From a bacterium (GTDB lineage Bacteria; NPL-UPA2; JAUVJM01): DNA of 9,055 bases. A program made the translations under genes and the position numbers. Of this stretch, positions 1 through 6,442 are shown piece by piece. The notes below the pieces were generated by a model. The model was not told where the DNA came from. It ran no database searches and saw nothing but the letters and a program-made list of their open reading frames with translations. Numbering within the stretch: position 1 is the stretch's first letter; the number at the start of each line of letters is the position of its first letter. Location of the stretch: assembly GCA_030596585.1 (NCBI GenBank), contig JAUVJM010000049.1, positions 1-9,055 of the forward strand. Reading direction: 5' to 3'.

Positions 1-784
1 CGAAAAGCGGAAGACTGAGCTTGAAACGGTCAAATTTCATTCTGCCTGACGCCGTGCCGACATATACAACCAGACACAGCACAAAAGCCGCAACCCCCGC
101 AACTATGAAATACCACTCTGATCTGAGAAAGCCCGATAACTGCAGCAACAGCCTCGTGGGAACAGGCAGTTGGACTTTTGCCCTCGTAAAAACATAGGCG
201 AATTTCGGAAAGACAACCGTCACGAGAAATATAATGACGGAAATCGCTGTGAATGTCAGTAATGCCGGATACATCGTACCGGATTTGATTTTTGCTCTCA
301 AATCCAGTTCCCTTTCCAGAAACACTGCAAGCTGGTTAAGAACTTCCTCCAGTTGTCCGCTTTCTTCCCCCACTCTTAACGTATTGACGAACAGGAGAGA
401 AAAAACCTGAGATTGCTTCCTCAAAGCATTTGATAGAGAAAGTCCCTCCGCCATATCCTTCCTCACCTGAATCAAAACCTGCCGGAGCTTTTTGTTTTCA
501 CTCTGTTCTATCAGAATGTCAAAAGCCTGAAGAATGGTCAACCCGGAGTGAAGCATTGTCGCCAGCTGCCTTGCAAACTGGCTAATATCGCGCTTGCTTA
601 CCTTTGCAAATCCGACAAGAGGCTCTTCCTGAGAACGAGATTGAGCATGCTCTTCCGAAACACTGGAAACAAAATACCCCGACTGGCTGAGCCTCTCCAT
701 CAAACTCCTTTCATCAGAAGCCTCCAGTGTCCCTTCTACCACTTCGCCCGTCTCTTTCCTTCCCTTATACGCGTAAACAGGCAC
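1..784 (-). CDS. pilC: Type IV pilus / type II secretion inner-membrane platform protein (PilC/GspF family), partial
   Basis: The gene encodes the first 261 residues of a PilC/GspF polytopic platform protein, and the C-terminal part lies beyond the left edge. Members of this family (about 400 residues) sit in the inner membrane and couple the assembly ATPase to pilin or pseudopilin extrusion. The N-terminus MPVYAYKGRK is typical. The first T2SSF domain spans about 65-190, with a gain-loop 'SGLTILQAFDIL' at 80-91 and the hallmark GEESGQL at 139-145, followed by a conserved MYP at 171-173. Two hydrophobic segments are visible at about 173-195 and 224-245. The GTG start at 784 is chosen because AAGGAGG lies 10 nt upstream; a GTG at 793 is too close to that site. 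It is the last gene visible in the operon and follows the ATPase after a gap of about 96 bp that holds an inverted repeat. It could equally be gspF; without pilin or secretin neighbours the pilus and secretion options cannot be separated. Confidence 0.93.
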   Translation of the reverse strand, partial: MPVYAYKGRKETGEVVEGTLEASDERSLMERLSQSGYFVSSVSEEHAQSRSQEEPLVGFAKVSKRDISQFARQLATMLHSGLTILQAFDILIEQSENKKLRQVLIQVRKDMAEGLSLSNALRKQSQVFSLLFVNTLRVGEESGQLEEVLNQLAVFLERELDLRAKIKSGTMYPALLTFTAISVIIFLVTVVFPKFAYVFTRAKVQLPVPTRLLLQLSGFLRSEWYFIVAGVAAFVLCLVVYVGTASGRMKFDRFKLSLPLF

Positions 785-802
785 TTCTACCACCCCTCCT
801 TA

Positions 803-834
803 AGTTTTGAGTTTTTAGTTTTGAGTTTTTAGTT
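803..834 (+). repeat. Short tandem repeat, 14-bp unit AGTTTTGAGTTTTT
   Basis: The unit AGTTTTGAGTTTTT occurs at 803-816 and again exactly at 817-830, followed by a decayed continuation from 831. Expressed differently, the 16-mer TTTTGAGTTTTTAGTT is found at 805-820 and 819-834. It is strongly T-rich compared with the flanking coding sequence and forms most of the left arm of the larger inverted repeat described separately. Confidence 0.75.
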
Positions 835-877
835 CTTAGTTGATAACTAAACACTCAACACTTAAAACTCATAACTC
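809..877. repeat. Long imperfect inverted repeat between the ATPase and PilC genes
   Basis: The left arm at 809-841 and the right arm at 845-877 are reverse complements at 26 of 33 positions by hand alignment, separated by only 3 nt (GAT). The arms are AT-rich and made of GAGTTTTTAGTT-like words. In the minus-strand operon transcript this would be a long stem that ends about 7 nt upstream of the AAGGAGG site of the pilC-like gene. There is no clean T-tract, so it is not a canonical terminator. It may instead be a dispersed repeat, an mRNA-processing or stability element, or a translation modulator. Confidence 0.7.
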
Positions 878-880
878 TTT

Positions 881-2560
881 TCATCCTTCCTCATCCTGTG
901 TAACCCGCAGGACTTCCTCAACCGTGGTTTTGCCACTGCGAATAAGATGCACTCCTGCTTCCCGCAAAGTCATCATCCCCCCGCGCCGTGCCGTCTCACG
1001 GACAACTCCGGGAGCCGCCTTTTCAACAATCAAAGACTCGAGTTCCTGCCCGGAAACCATCAACTCAAATATGCCCACCCTGCCTTTGTACCCTGTGTTA
1101 CTGCAACTCCGGCAGCCTTTGCCCCTGTAGAACGTCGTCCCCACGTCCGGGCCCAGGGTCTCCAGAAACTCCTTCCCCGGCTCATAAGCCTCTTTACATT
1201 TAGGGCAGATGAGCCGAACCAGCCTCTGTGCCAATGCACCAATAACCGAAGAGGATACAAGAAAAGGCTCGATTCCCATATCTATGAGCCTCGTTACCGT
1301 GCCGGGAGCATCGTTCGTATGAAGAGTGCTGAACACGAGATGCCCGGTAAGCGCTGACTGAATAGCCATCCGAGCTGTTTCCAAATCCCTTATCTCCCCA
1401 ACCATTATCACGTCAGGATCCTGCCTCAGGATATTGCGAAGACCCATCGCAAACGTCCATCCTGCTCTGGGATTAATCTGGGACTGATTAAGACCGCCCA
1501 GCTCATACTCTACAGGGTCTTCAATCGTGGTTATGTTTATTTCCGGCGTGCTTATCCTGTCGAGCGCTGCATATAGAGTCGTTGTCTTGCCCGACCCGGT
1601 GGGTCCCGTAACAAGAACGATACCGTGTGTACGGCTGATGAGAGATTCAAATTTCTTCAGCGTATCGGGCAAGAACCCAAGCTCAGTCAGACTGTGCCGG
1701 ACACCGCCTTTGAAGAGAAGACGGAGAACAACTTTTTCGCCCCTTGTCGTGGGAAACGTCGCCACCCTCATGTTCATTTCCTTGCCTTCCGCTTTGAATT
1801 CAATATGACCGTCCTGGGGAATTCTTTTCTCGGCAATGTTCATTCCTGCCAGAATCTTGATTCTCGAGATAATCAACGGATGAAGATGATGCGGGAGCTT
1901 AAGACTCTCGTGCAGAACTCCGTCAACCCTATAGCGAACTTTGAGAACATTCTCACCCGGCTCAACATGGATATCGCTTGCTCTATCAGTGATTGCCTGT
2001 GATATAATCAGGTCAACTGCCTTTATAACAGGAGGTTTTTCGGTTTCGTCCACTTCGGGCCCGGCGGTTAAAGACGATTCACTCTCCATGCTGATGTCCT
2101 GCACTATGTCCTCGATACTATCAGTGGAACGGTAGTAATGGTCAATTGCCTCCCTTATGCTTGTTTCAGTGCTTATTACCGGCTCGACAATAAAACCTGT
2201 CCCGGATTGTATTCTGTCAATAATCTCCAGATTCATCGGGTCACTCATTGCAATGGTCAGGGTATTGTCAATCTTAAAAAGAGGTATGAGAAAAAATTCC
2301 CGGCAGGTATCTTCGCTGACAAGATGCACAACATCGGAGTCAATAACGTAGGAGGAAAGGTCCACCTTCGGTATGCGCAGTTGAGAACTCAACTCTTCGA
2401 CAAGAGTTTCTTCCTCTACTAAACCTAAACGTACCAGACTCTGTCCAAGAAACTCGTCTTTTTCTCCCTGTCTCCTGACAGCTTCACTGAGCTGGTCGTC
2501 GGTTATCAAACCTTTTGAGACAAAAATCTCACCCAGCTTTTTCCTCTTCATCTCAACCAT
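881..2560 (-). CDS. pilB: Type IV pilus / type II secretion assembly ATPase (PilB/GspE family) with MshEN domain
   Basis: This is a 559-residue hexameric secretion ATPase that powers pilus or pseudopilus assembly at the cytoplasmic face of the inner membrane. The N-terminus carries two 24-residue MshEN motifs at 8-31 (KLGEIF...VRRQ) and 37-60 (FLGQSL...LSSQ), separated by exactly five residues. That is the layout of the c-di-GMP-binding MshEN domain. The core has Walker A GPTGSGKT at 319-326, an Asp box near 344-352 (TTIEDPVEY), Walker B with DPDVIMVGEIRD at 381-392 and a His box at 405-417. A zinc-type tetracysteine (C452, C455, C483, C486) is the usual PilB/GspE feature. Length fits the family. 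The ATG at 2560 overlaps the upstream receiver gene by 8 bp and follows a G-rich stretch. ATG 2551 is an alternative, and the open frame up to 2647 is more likely receiver-gene overlap than protein. A GspE role is equally possible. Confidence 0.95.
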   Translation of the reverse strand: MVEMKRKKLGEIFVSKGLITDDQLSEAVRRQGEKDEFLGQSLVRLGLVEEETLVEELSSQLRIPKVDLSSYVIDSDVVHLVSEDTCREFFLIPLFKIDNTLTIAMSDPMNLEIIDRIQSGTGFIVEPVISTETSIREAIDHYYRSTDSIEDIVQDISMESESSLTAGPEVDETEKPPVIKAVDLIISQAITDRASDIHVEPGENVLKVRYRVDGVLHESLKLPHHLHPLIISRIKILAGMNIAEKRIPQDGHIEFKAEGKEMNMRVATFPTTRGEKVVLRLLFKGGVRHSLTELGFLPDTLKKFESLISRTHGIVLVTGPTGSGKTTTLYAALDRISTPEINITTIEDPVEYELGGLNQSQINPRAGWTFAMGLRNILRQDPDVIMVGEIRDLETARMAIQSALTGHLVFSTLHTNDAPGTVTRLIDMGIEPFLVSSSVIGALAQRLVRLICPKCKEAYEPGKEFLETLGPDVGTTFYRGKGCRSCSNTGYKGRVGIFELMVSGQELESLIVEKAAPGVVRETARRGGMMTLREAGVHLIRSGKTTVEEVLRVTQDEEG

Positions 2561-2945
2561 CCGGGGCCCCCGCTCCGGTAAGAGTGAGCTGGCGGTCAAC
2601 CTCGTCCAGAAGTTCTTCAGACGCATAAGGCTTGGTGAAATATGCACTCGCTCCAGCTTCCATCGTCTGCAGCCTATCCTCCGGACGATTCTTGACCGTG
2701 AGAACTATTATCGGAATGTTTTGGTAAGCATGATCAAACTTGAGCATCCGGCACACTTTGCACCCATCCACTTCCGGAAGCATCAAGTCCAGGATTATGA
2801 GGTTAGGTCTATCTCTGCGCACTTTTTCTAAACCAGCGAACCCGTCTGCGGCAGTATCAACCTCATATCCTGCTCTTTCCAACCTCATTGAAAGAACTTT
2901 CAACAGACTCGGGTCATCATCAACAATCAATATCCTTCCAGCCAT
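2553..2945 (-). CDS. Stand-alone response regulator receiver domain (third receiver of the operon)
   Basis: This 130-residue CheY-like protein consists of a receiver domain only, with no DNA-binding or enzymatic output domain. The acidic pocket is D9-D10 (ILIVDDD), the phospho-acceptor is D53 (LDLMLPEVDG), the switch Thr is T83 and the conserved Lys is K105 (TKPY), so all catalytic positions are present. It starts at ATG 2945 behind GGAGG with 7 nt spacing. It lies 29 nt after the preceding receiver gene and overlaps the ATPase gene by 8 bp, which implies translational coupling. Its second half closely matches that of the neighbouring receiver (LTVK..xED.LQ, EAGA, TKPYA), pointing to tandem duplication. 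Its likely partners are the operon's histidine kinase and possibly the ATPase or its membrane platform; the target is inferred, not seen. Confidence 0.93.
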   Translation of the reverse strand: MAGRILIVDDDPSLLKVLSMRLERAGYEVDTAADGFAGLEKVRRDRPNLIILDLMLPEVDGCKVCRMLKFDHAYQNIPIIVLTVKNRPEDRLQTMEAGASAYFTKPYASEELLDEVDRQLTLTGAGAPDG

Positions 2946-2974
2946 TTTTCATCCTCCGCAAAAACCTTCTGCAA

Positions 2975-3370
2975 TTACCTCCCTCCACGCCTCATGCGAA
3001 CAAGAAGCAGTTGACGCTCAATCTCGCGCAGAAGTCGGTCTGGCGCGTAAGGTTTGGTCAAACATGCATCAGCCCCCGCTTCAATCCCCTGTAGTTTGTC
3101 TTCCGTCTGGTCTTTCACAGTAAGCATAACTAGGGGAATATCCCTGTATCTCCTGTCTTTCTTCAAACGGCGGCAGAGCTCGTATCCATTCATTCCAGGC
3201 AGTTTCAAATCAAGAATAGCAAGGTCAGGCTTATGGTCTTTCACCAATTTTAGAGCCTCTTCCCCACTGAGAGCAGTCACCACCCGGAATTCTTTCGAAA
3301 TCAGCCGGCGTTCCAGTACCTCAAGAATATCGAGGTCATTATCCACGAGCAGAACCAATTCTTTTGCCAT
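2975..3370 (-). CDS. Stand-alone response regulator receiver domain (second receiver of the operon)
   Basis: This 131-residue receiver-only protein has phospho-acceptor D54 (LDLKLPGMNG), switch Thr in MLTVK and conserved Lys in LTKPY. The acidic pocket reads VDND, so the second pocket acid, a Mg2+ ligand in CheY-type receivers, is Asn. Phosphorylation kinetics may therefore differ from those of its neighbours. ATG 3370 is preferred because GGGGGTGA, one base from a perfect Shine-Dalgarno, ends 5 nt upstream. A GTG at 3379 would instead overlap the upstream stop as GTGA and add MTS. The tail RMRRGGR is basic. It is most similar to the third receiver and less so to the first. No output domain is present, so it probably acts by protein-protein contact or as a phosphate shuttle or sink. 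Confidence 0.92.
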   Translation of the reverse strand: MAKELVLLVDNDLDILEVLERRLISKEFRVVTALSGEEALKLVKDHKPDLAILDLKLPGMNGYELCRRLKKDRRYRDIPLVMLTVKDQTEDKLQGIEAGADACLTKPYAPDRLLREIERQLLLVRMRRGGR

Positions 3371-3375
3371 TGACG

Positions 3376-3759
3376 TCACCCCCCGGAAAAGCTTCTCCCA
3401 ATTATGGAGAGCAAATCATCCGATTCAAAAGGTTTTGTCAGATATCCCTCTGCACCAACTTCAATAGCCCTTTCGTCAGAATCATCCTGAGGAGAAGAAG
3501 CAGTAAATATGATTACAGGTATCTCTCTCGTCTTTCCTGAACTCTTGAGTCTCCTGCAGACCTCGTAGCCGTCAAGCCCCGGCATTATGACATCCAGGAG
3601 AATCAAATCGGGTTCACAAGCCGCGGCTTTTTCAATCCCTTCTTTGCCATTCACCGCAGTGATGATCTCATAGCCGTTAGCTTCCAGCCGCCGCCTTGAA
3701 ACAAGAAGAATCGCCGGCTCATCATCTATTATCAATATCTTCTTCCTACCCGCTTCCAC
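3376..3759 (-). CDS. Stand-alone response regulator receiver domain (first receiver of the operon)
   Basis: This 127-residue receiver-only protein has acidic pocket D12-D13 (ILIIDDE), phospho-acceptor D56 (LLDVIMPGLDG), T86 and K109 (LTKPF), all intact. It begins at a GTG (3759) inside the 3' end of the kinase gene, giving a 14-bp overlap, with AAGGTGGGG just upstream as ribosome binding site. This is strong translational coupling to the kinase and makes it the best candidate for the kinase's direct phospho-acceptor. It is more divergent from the two downstream receivers than they are from each other: it has FTASSPQDD where they have LTVK. No output domain is present. Confidence 0.93.
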   Translation of the reverse strand: MEAGRKKILIIDDEPAILLVSRRRLEANGYEIITAVNGKEGIEKAAACEPDLILLDVIMPGLDGYEVCRRLKSSGKTREIPVIIFTASSPQDDSDERAIEVGAEGYLTKPFESDDLLSIIGRSFSGG

Positions 3760-4984
3760 GCCCCACCTTTTGTTGAATCTTGCTTAACAATTCCCGCCCG
3801 CTGCTCCCATCGCCAGGGTAAACAACCACACACCGGCGAATGTCCAGGGCGACTGGAAATCTGTGCCCTATGACAGCTTCCTCCGCCCTCTTCTCTATTG
3901 CAAATATTTTGTCTTCGGGCACTTCATTGAGAACACACGCTACTCCGTCATCTCCGTACACGCCTGCAAGATCATACGGATGGCGTACAAAAGCATTCAA
4001 GCCATTCGCCAATTCCCTCAGAAACTCATTTCCCTTCTCCCTGCTGTAGATTTCCCTGAGGTTATCTACTCGAACGATAAGTATCATCATCAGCATCCTT
4101 CTAAATCTCAGCCGCGTTTCCCTCTTTTTCACTCTTTCGATTTCATCATCCAGATGTTCGGCTGAGAACAAAGATATTGCATATCGCGGAATGGTAAAGG
4201 TGAACTCACTTCCCTCCCCCAACTTACTCTCTGCTCTGATTTCTCCTCCCTGCAGTTCTACAAGCTCCCTGGTTATAGCAAGCCCCAGACCGGTACCCTT
4301 GCGCTCGGCAGTACCGATGTCAAAAGAAGCAAACTCTTCAAAAGCTTCACCCAGATTCTCCGGCGCAATGCCGCACCCGGTATCAGTAACCACAACTTCG
4401 ATACATCCTTCTTCGGTTCCCGCTCCCGCCATAACACGCACCTCGCCTCCGTCAGGCGTAAACTTGATGGCATTGTCCACAAGGTTAGTGAGAATCTGTG
4501 TTATCTTATCGGAGTCAGCATAGACTACTAACGGGTAGAGAGACAATCCTACTTTTAGACCAATTCCCTTCTTTGCCGCCTCCCGACGCATATCTTTCGC
4601 AACACTCTCCAGCACGAGACTAATATTCAGAGGGCACATTCTCAATTCCACTTTTCCCGATTTTATCCGGGAAATGTCAAGAAGCTCCTTCACCATACGG
4701 GACAGCCTCTTTACGTCTTTGTGAGCCAGAGCAAGAAAATCCCCCTGCTCGTCGTTTATCTTCCCCAGTGTCCCATCCAGGACAAGAGAAATCGATTCCA
4801 TAAGCGAAGTAAGCGGAGTGCGGAGTTCGTGGGAGACACGGGACATGAACTCGGACCTAATCCCGTCCACCCTCGCCAGTTCAAGTTTTACTGACTTCAG
4901 CTCCTTTAGCGCAGACTTGAGGTTACTGTGCCCTTTCTCCTTCTCTACTATCAATCTTCTATTCGCCTGTTTATCTTCCCGCAT
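3746..4984 (-). CDS. Soluble sensor histidine kinase with C-terminal degenerate GGDEF-like domain
   Basis: This 412-residue HisKA-HATPase_c kinase has no transmembrane segment and no recognisable sensor domain, only a charged, probably coiled-coil N-terminus at 1-45. The H-box SHELRTPLTSL places the phospho-acceptor at H52. The ATP lid motifs are N-box NLVDNAIKFTPDGG (167-180), G1 DTGCGIAPE (201-209), G2 GTGLGLA (230-236) and GEGSEFTFTIP (256-266). After the kinase core, residues about 297-408 resemble a diguanylate cyclase fold: VRVDNLREIYSREKGNEFL, then YGDDGVACVL where RxGGDEF would lie, and VVVYPGDGSSGRELL near the end. The signature is degenerate (GDDGV), so cyclase activity is unlikely. 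ATG 4984 follows GAGGGGG closely; ATG 5020 is an in-frame alternative with a weak site. It is the first gene of the operon and likely phosphorylates the three receivers downstream. Confidence 0.93.
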   Translation of the reverse strand: MREDKQANRRLIVEKEKGHSNLKSALKELKSVKLELARVDGIRSEFMSRVSHELRTPLTSLMESISLVLDGTLGKINDEQGDFLALAHKDVKRLSRMVKELLDISRIKSGKVELRMCPLNISLVLESVAKDMRREAAKKGIGLKVGLSLYPLVVYADSDKITQILTNLVDNAIKFTPDGGEVRVMAGAGTEEGCIEVVVTDTGCGIAPENLGEAFEEFASFDIGTAERKGTGLGLAITRELVELQGGEIRAESKLGEGSEFTFTIPRYAISLFSAEHLDDEIERVKKRETRLRFRRMLMMILIVRVDNLREIYSREKGNEFLRELANGLNAFVRHPYDLAGVYGDDGVACVLNEVPEDKIFAIEKRAEEAVIGHRFPVALDIRRCVVVYPGDGSSGRELLSKIQQKVGRGSG

Positions 4985-5081
4985 AGCCCCCTCGTTCTTA
5001 CAATGACCGGCAGTTAACATTTACCAACCGGTCTTGCCGTTTTCTGCTCTCTGTTTCACATAACATAATTCCCCGTCTAGC

Positions 5082-5110
5082 ATTCTACAATATATCTCTA
5101 TTCATGTCAA
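5082..5110 (-). promoter_or_regulatory. Predicted sigma70-type promoter for the kinase-receiver-pilB-pilC operon
   Basis: On the minus strand a perfect -35 TTGACA (5110..5105) is followed after 17 nt by TAGAAT (5087..5082), which differs from the -10 consensus at one position. Transcription would start near 5075, leaving a leader of about 90 nt before ATG 4984. It is oriented toward the kinase gene and is the only good match I saw on that side. Confidence 0.72.
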
Positions 5111-5154
5111 CATTTTCCGACGCCATTCACCTAAGACTTTGCGCAAGAATAAGA

Positions 5155-5183
5155 TTGACTTTCGGCGATTAGATAAATACAAT
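5155..5183 (+). promoter_or_regulatory. Predicted sigma70-type promoter for the M24-family gene
   Basis: TTGACT (5155-5160), a 17-nt spacer and TACAAT (5178-5183) give one mismatch in each hexamer. The predicted start near 5190 leaves a leader of about 38 nt. It is back to back with the operon promoter on the other strand, with 44 bp between the two -35 hexamers. A regulator bound between them could affect both transcription units, although I see no clear operator palindrome there. Confidence 0.7.
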
Positions 5184-5227
5184 TAGGTAAGTCGCTTATT
5201 AACGAAACCTCTTCGGGGAAACTGAAA

Positions 5228-6367
5228 ATGACCAGGTTGAAAACGGTCAAAGGCAAATATCCAAACGGTCCGAGGATAGAAGAGTTCGCGATAAAAAAGA
5301 AGAGAGTGGAAACATTTCTCGAGGCTAACAAACTCGACGCAGTGCTTCTAAGTCTTCAGAGCAACGTCTCATGGTTCACCTGCGGCTCAGAGACTCATGT
5401 CTCTATCGCCTCGACAGAAAGCTCCGTCTCCATAATGACAACTCCCGATGAAGACTATATCATAGCGAACAACATTGAAGCGCATAGGTTCGAACGCGAG
5501 GAGCTTGAAGAGCTGAGGATGGAGATCCGAAGCTTCCCATGGCAGGACGCCGGGGAACCAATTTCTCTCGCAAGGAAACTGATAAAGGGAAAGATAGCTT
5601 CGGATGACGGGAGGATGGGAGAAAACATTGGCAAGAAGTTTGACTCACTGCGCTATTCCCTGACAGAAGACGAGATTACCCGGTATCGTGAGCTCGGAGT
5701 GAATACAACAGCTATCGCGGAGGATATAGCACGCACGGTGAAACGTGGAGAAAAAGAATGTGAAGTCGCCGGCCGTCTGGCAAAAGCGCTTTTCAGCGTC
5801 AACATAACTCCCGTGGTGCTGCTTGTGGCTGCCGACGAGCGGATTGAGGAATACAGACACCCCCTCCCCACCGGGAAAGCCGTAGACAAATGTATGATGA
5901 TTGTCCTCTGCGCCAGAAAGAAAGGGCTGATAGTCTCACTCACACGTCTCGTTCACTTCGGGGAAATCCCTAGAACTCTCCTGAATAAACACCGTGCGGT
6001 GGTACAGGTAGATGTAACTCTTATGTCAGAAAGCCGTCCCGGCGTTAAATTCAACGATATTTTCCAAAAAGCCGTGGATGCATACGGGGAGAATGGATTC
6101 CCCGGAGAATGGCAGAACCACCATCAGGGAGGTCCCACAGGCTATCAGGGCCGGGATTTCAGGGCCACTCTCGAAGAGAAAAGAACTGTTCTTCCTAACC
6201 AGGCGATTGCATGGAATCCTTCCATACGCGGGACCAAATCCGAGGACACAATCATCGCTTTTCCCGACGGGGCCGAAATCATTACCGCTTCAGAAACATG
6301 GCCGGAGCTTTGCGTAAACTGCAAGGGCAAAACATGGAAAAGACCTGACATCCTTACGTTACAATAG
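5228..6367 (+). CDS. M24-family (Xaa-Pro peptidase fold) protein, probably non-catalytic
   Basis: This 379-residue protein has a creatinase-type N-terminal domain (about 20-140) and a C-terminal pita-bread M24 domain (about 150-355). The fold is recognised from VKRGEKECEVAGRLAKAL, the HHQGGPTGYQGRD block (298-310) and the NPSIRGTKSEDTII block (330-343). In active M24 enzymes five residues (D, D, H, E, E) bind two metal ions. By hand alignment with PepP these are V226, S237, a retained His (H298 or H299), N330 and a retained E339, so three of five ligands are lost and peptidase activity is doubtful. The HHQGGPTGY and WNPSI blocks look like a coherent subfamily rather than random decay. The C-terminus has a CVNC pair at 362-365. 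The ATG at 5228 has only a weak upstream GGGGA. It is cytoplasmic, with no signal peptide. The gene is transcribed alone, divergently from the pilus operon, and its function is unknown. Confidence 0.85.
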   Translation: MTRLKTVKGKYPNGPRIEEFAIKKKRVETFLEANKLDAVLLSLQSNVSWFTCGSETHVSIASTESSVSIMTTPDEDYIIANNIEAHRFEREELEELRMEIRSFPWQDAGEPISLARKLIKGKIASDDGRMGENIGKKFDSLRYSLTEDEITRYRELGVNTTAIAEDIARTVKRGEKECEVAGRLAKALFSVNITPVVLLVAADERIEEYRHPLPTGKAVDKCMMIVLCARKKGLIVSLTRLVHFGEIPRTLLNKHRAVVQVDVTLMSESRPGVKFNDIFQKAVDAYGENGFPGEWQNHHQGGPTGYQGRDFRATLEEKRTVLPNQAIAWNPSIRGTKSEDTIIAFPDGAEIITASETWPELCVNCKGKTWKRPDILTLQ

Positions 6368-6394
6368 ACAAAGCAACCGATTTCGTGGTATATT
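6365..6394 (+). promoter_or_regulatory. Candidate extended -10 promoter for the small TM protein / TPR genes
   Basis: TAGACA (6365-6370, overlapping the stop codon of the M24 gene) is followed by an 18-nt spacer and TATATT (6389-6394). A TG one base upstream of the -10 (6386-6387) makes it an extended -10. Transcription would start near 6401, giving a leader of about 155 nt that contains the hairpin and the repeat element. Each hexamer has one mismatch to consensus, and chance occurrence cannot be excluded. Confidence 0.42.
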
Positions 6395-6415
6395 CACTAA
6401 ATTGTAAGAGAGCGT

Positions 6416-6433
6416 GTAACCGTTCACGGTTAC
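6416..6433 (+). other. Perfect 7-bp hairpin GTAACCG-TTCA-CGGTTAC in the intergenic gap
   Basis: A perfect inverted repeat with a TTCA tetraloop lies 49 bp after the M24 stop codon. It is followed by GAATTATTGTT rather than a run of T, so it is a weak terminator candidate at best. It could also be an operator, an RNA stem in the leader of the downstream unit, or part of the adjoining repeat element. Confidence 0.5.
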
Positions 6434-6442
6434 GAATTATTG

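Noticed and set aside
803..877. CRISPR-like array in the pilB-pilC gap
   Set aside because: The repeated word is 14 bp, directly adjacent without spacers, and is better described as a tandem/inverted repeat.
547..1357. Several plus-strand open frames of 70-136 codons opposite the pilC and pilB genes
   Set aside because: They are antisense to clearly recognised proteins, have low-complexity or irregular composition and no domain motifs.
2561..2647. Longer N-terminus for the assembly ATPase starting at 2647
   Set aside because: It would run 95 bp into the receiver gene, and its residues do not resemble the MshEN start; the family normally begins shortly before the first LG motif.
3746..4100. 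Active diguanylate cyclase at the kinase C-terminus
   Set aside because: The signature reads GDDGV, lacking the GG[DE]EF residues needed for catalysis, so only a degenerate domain is proposed.
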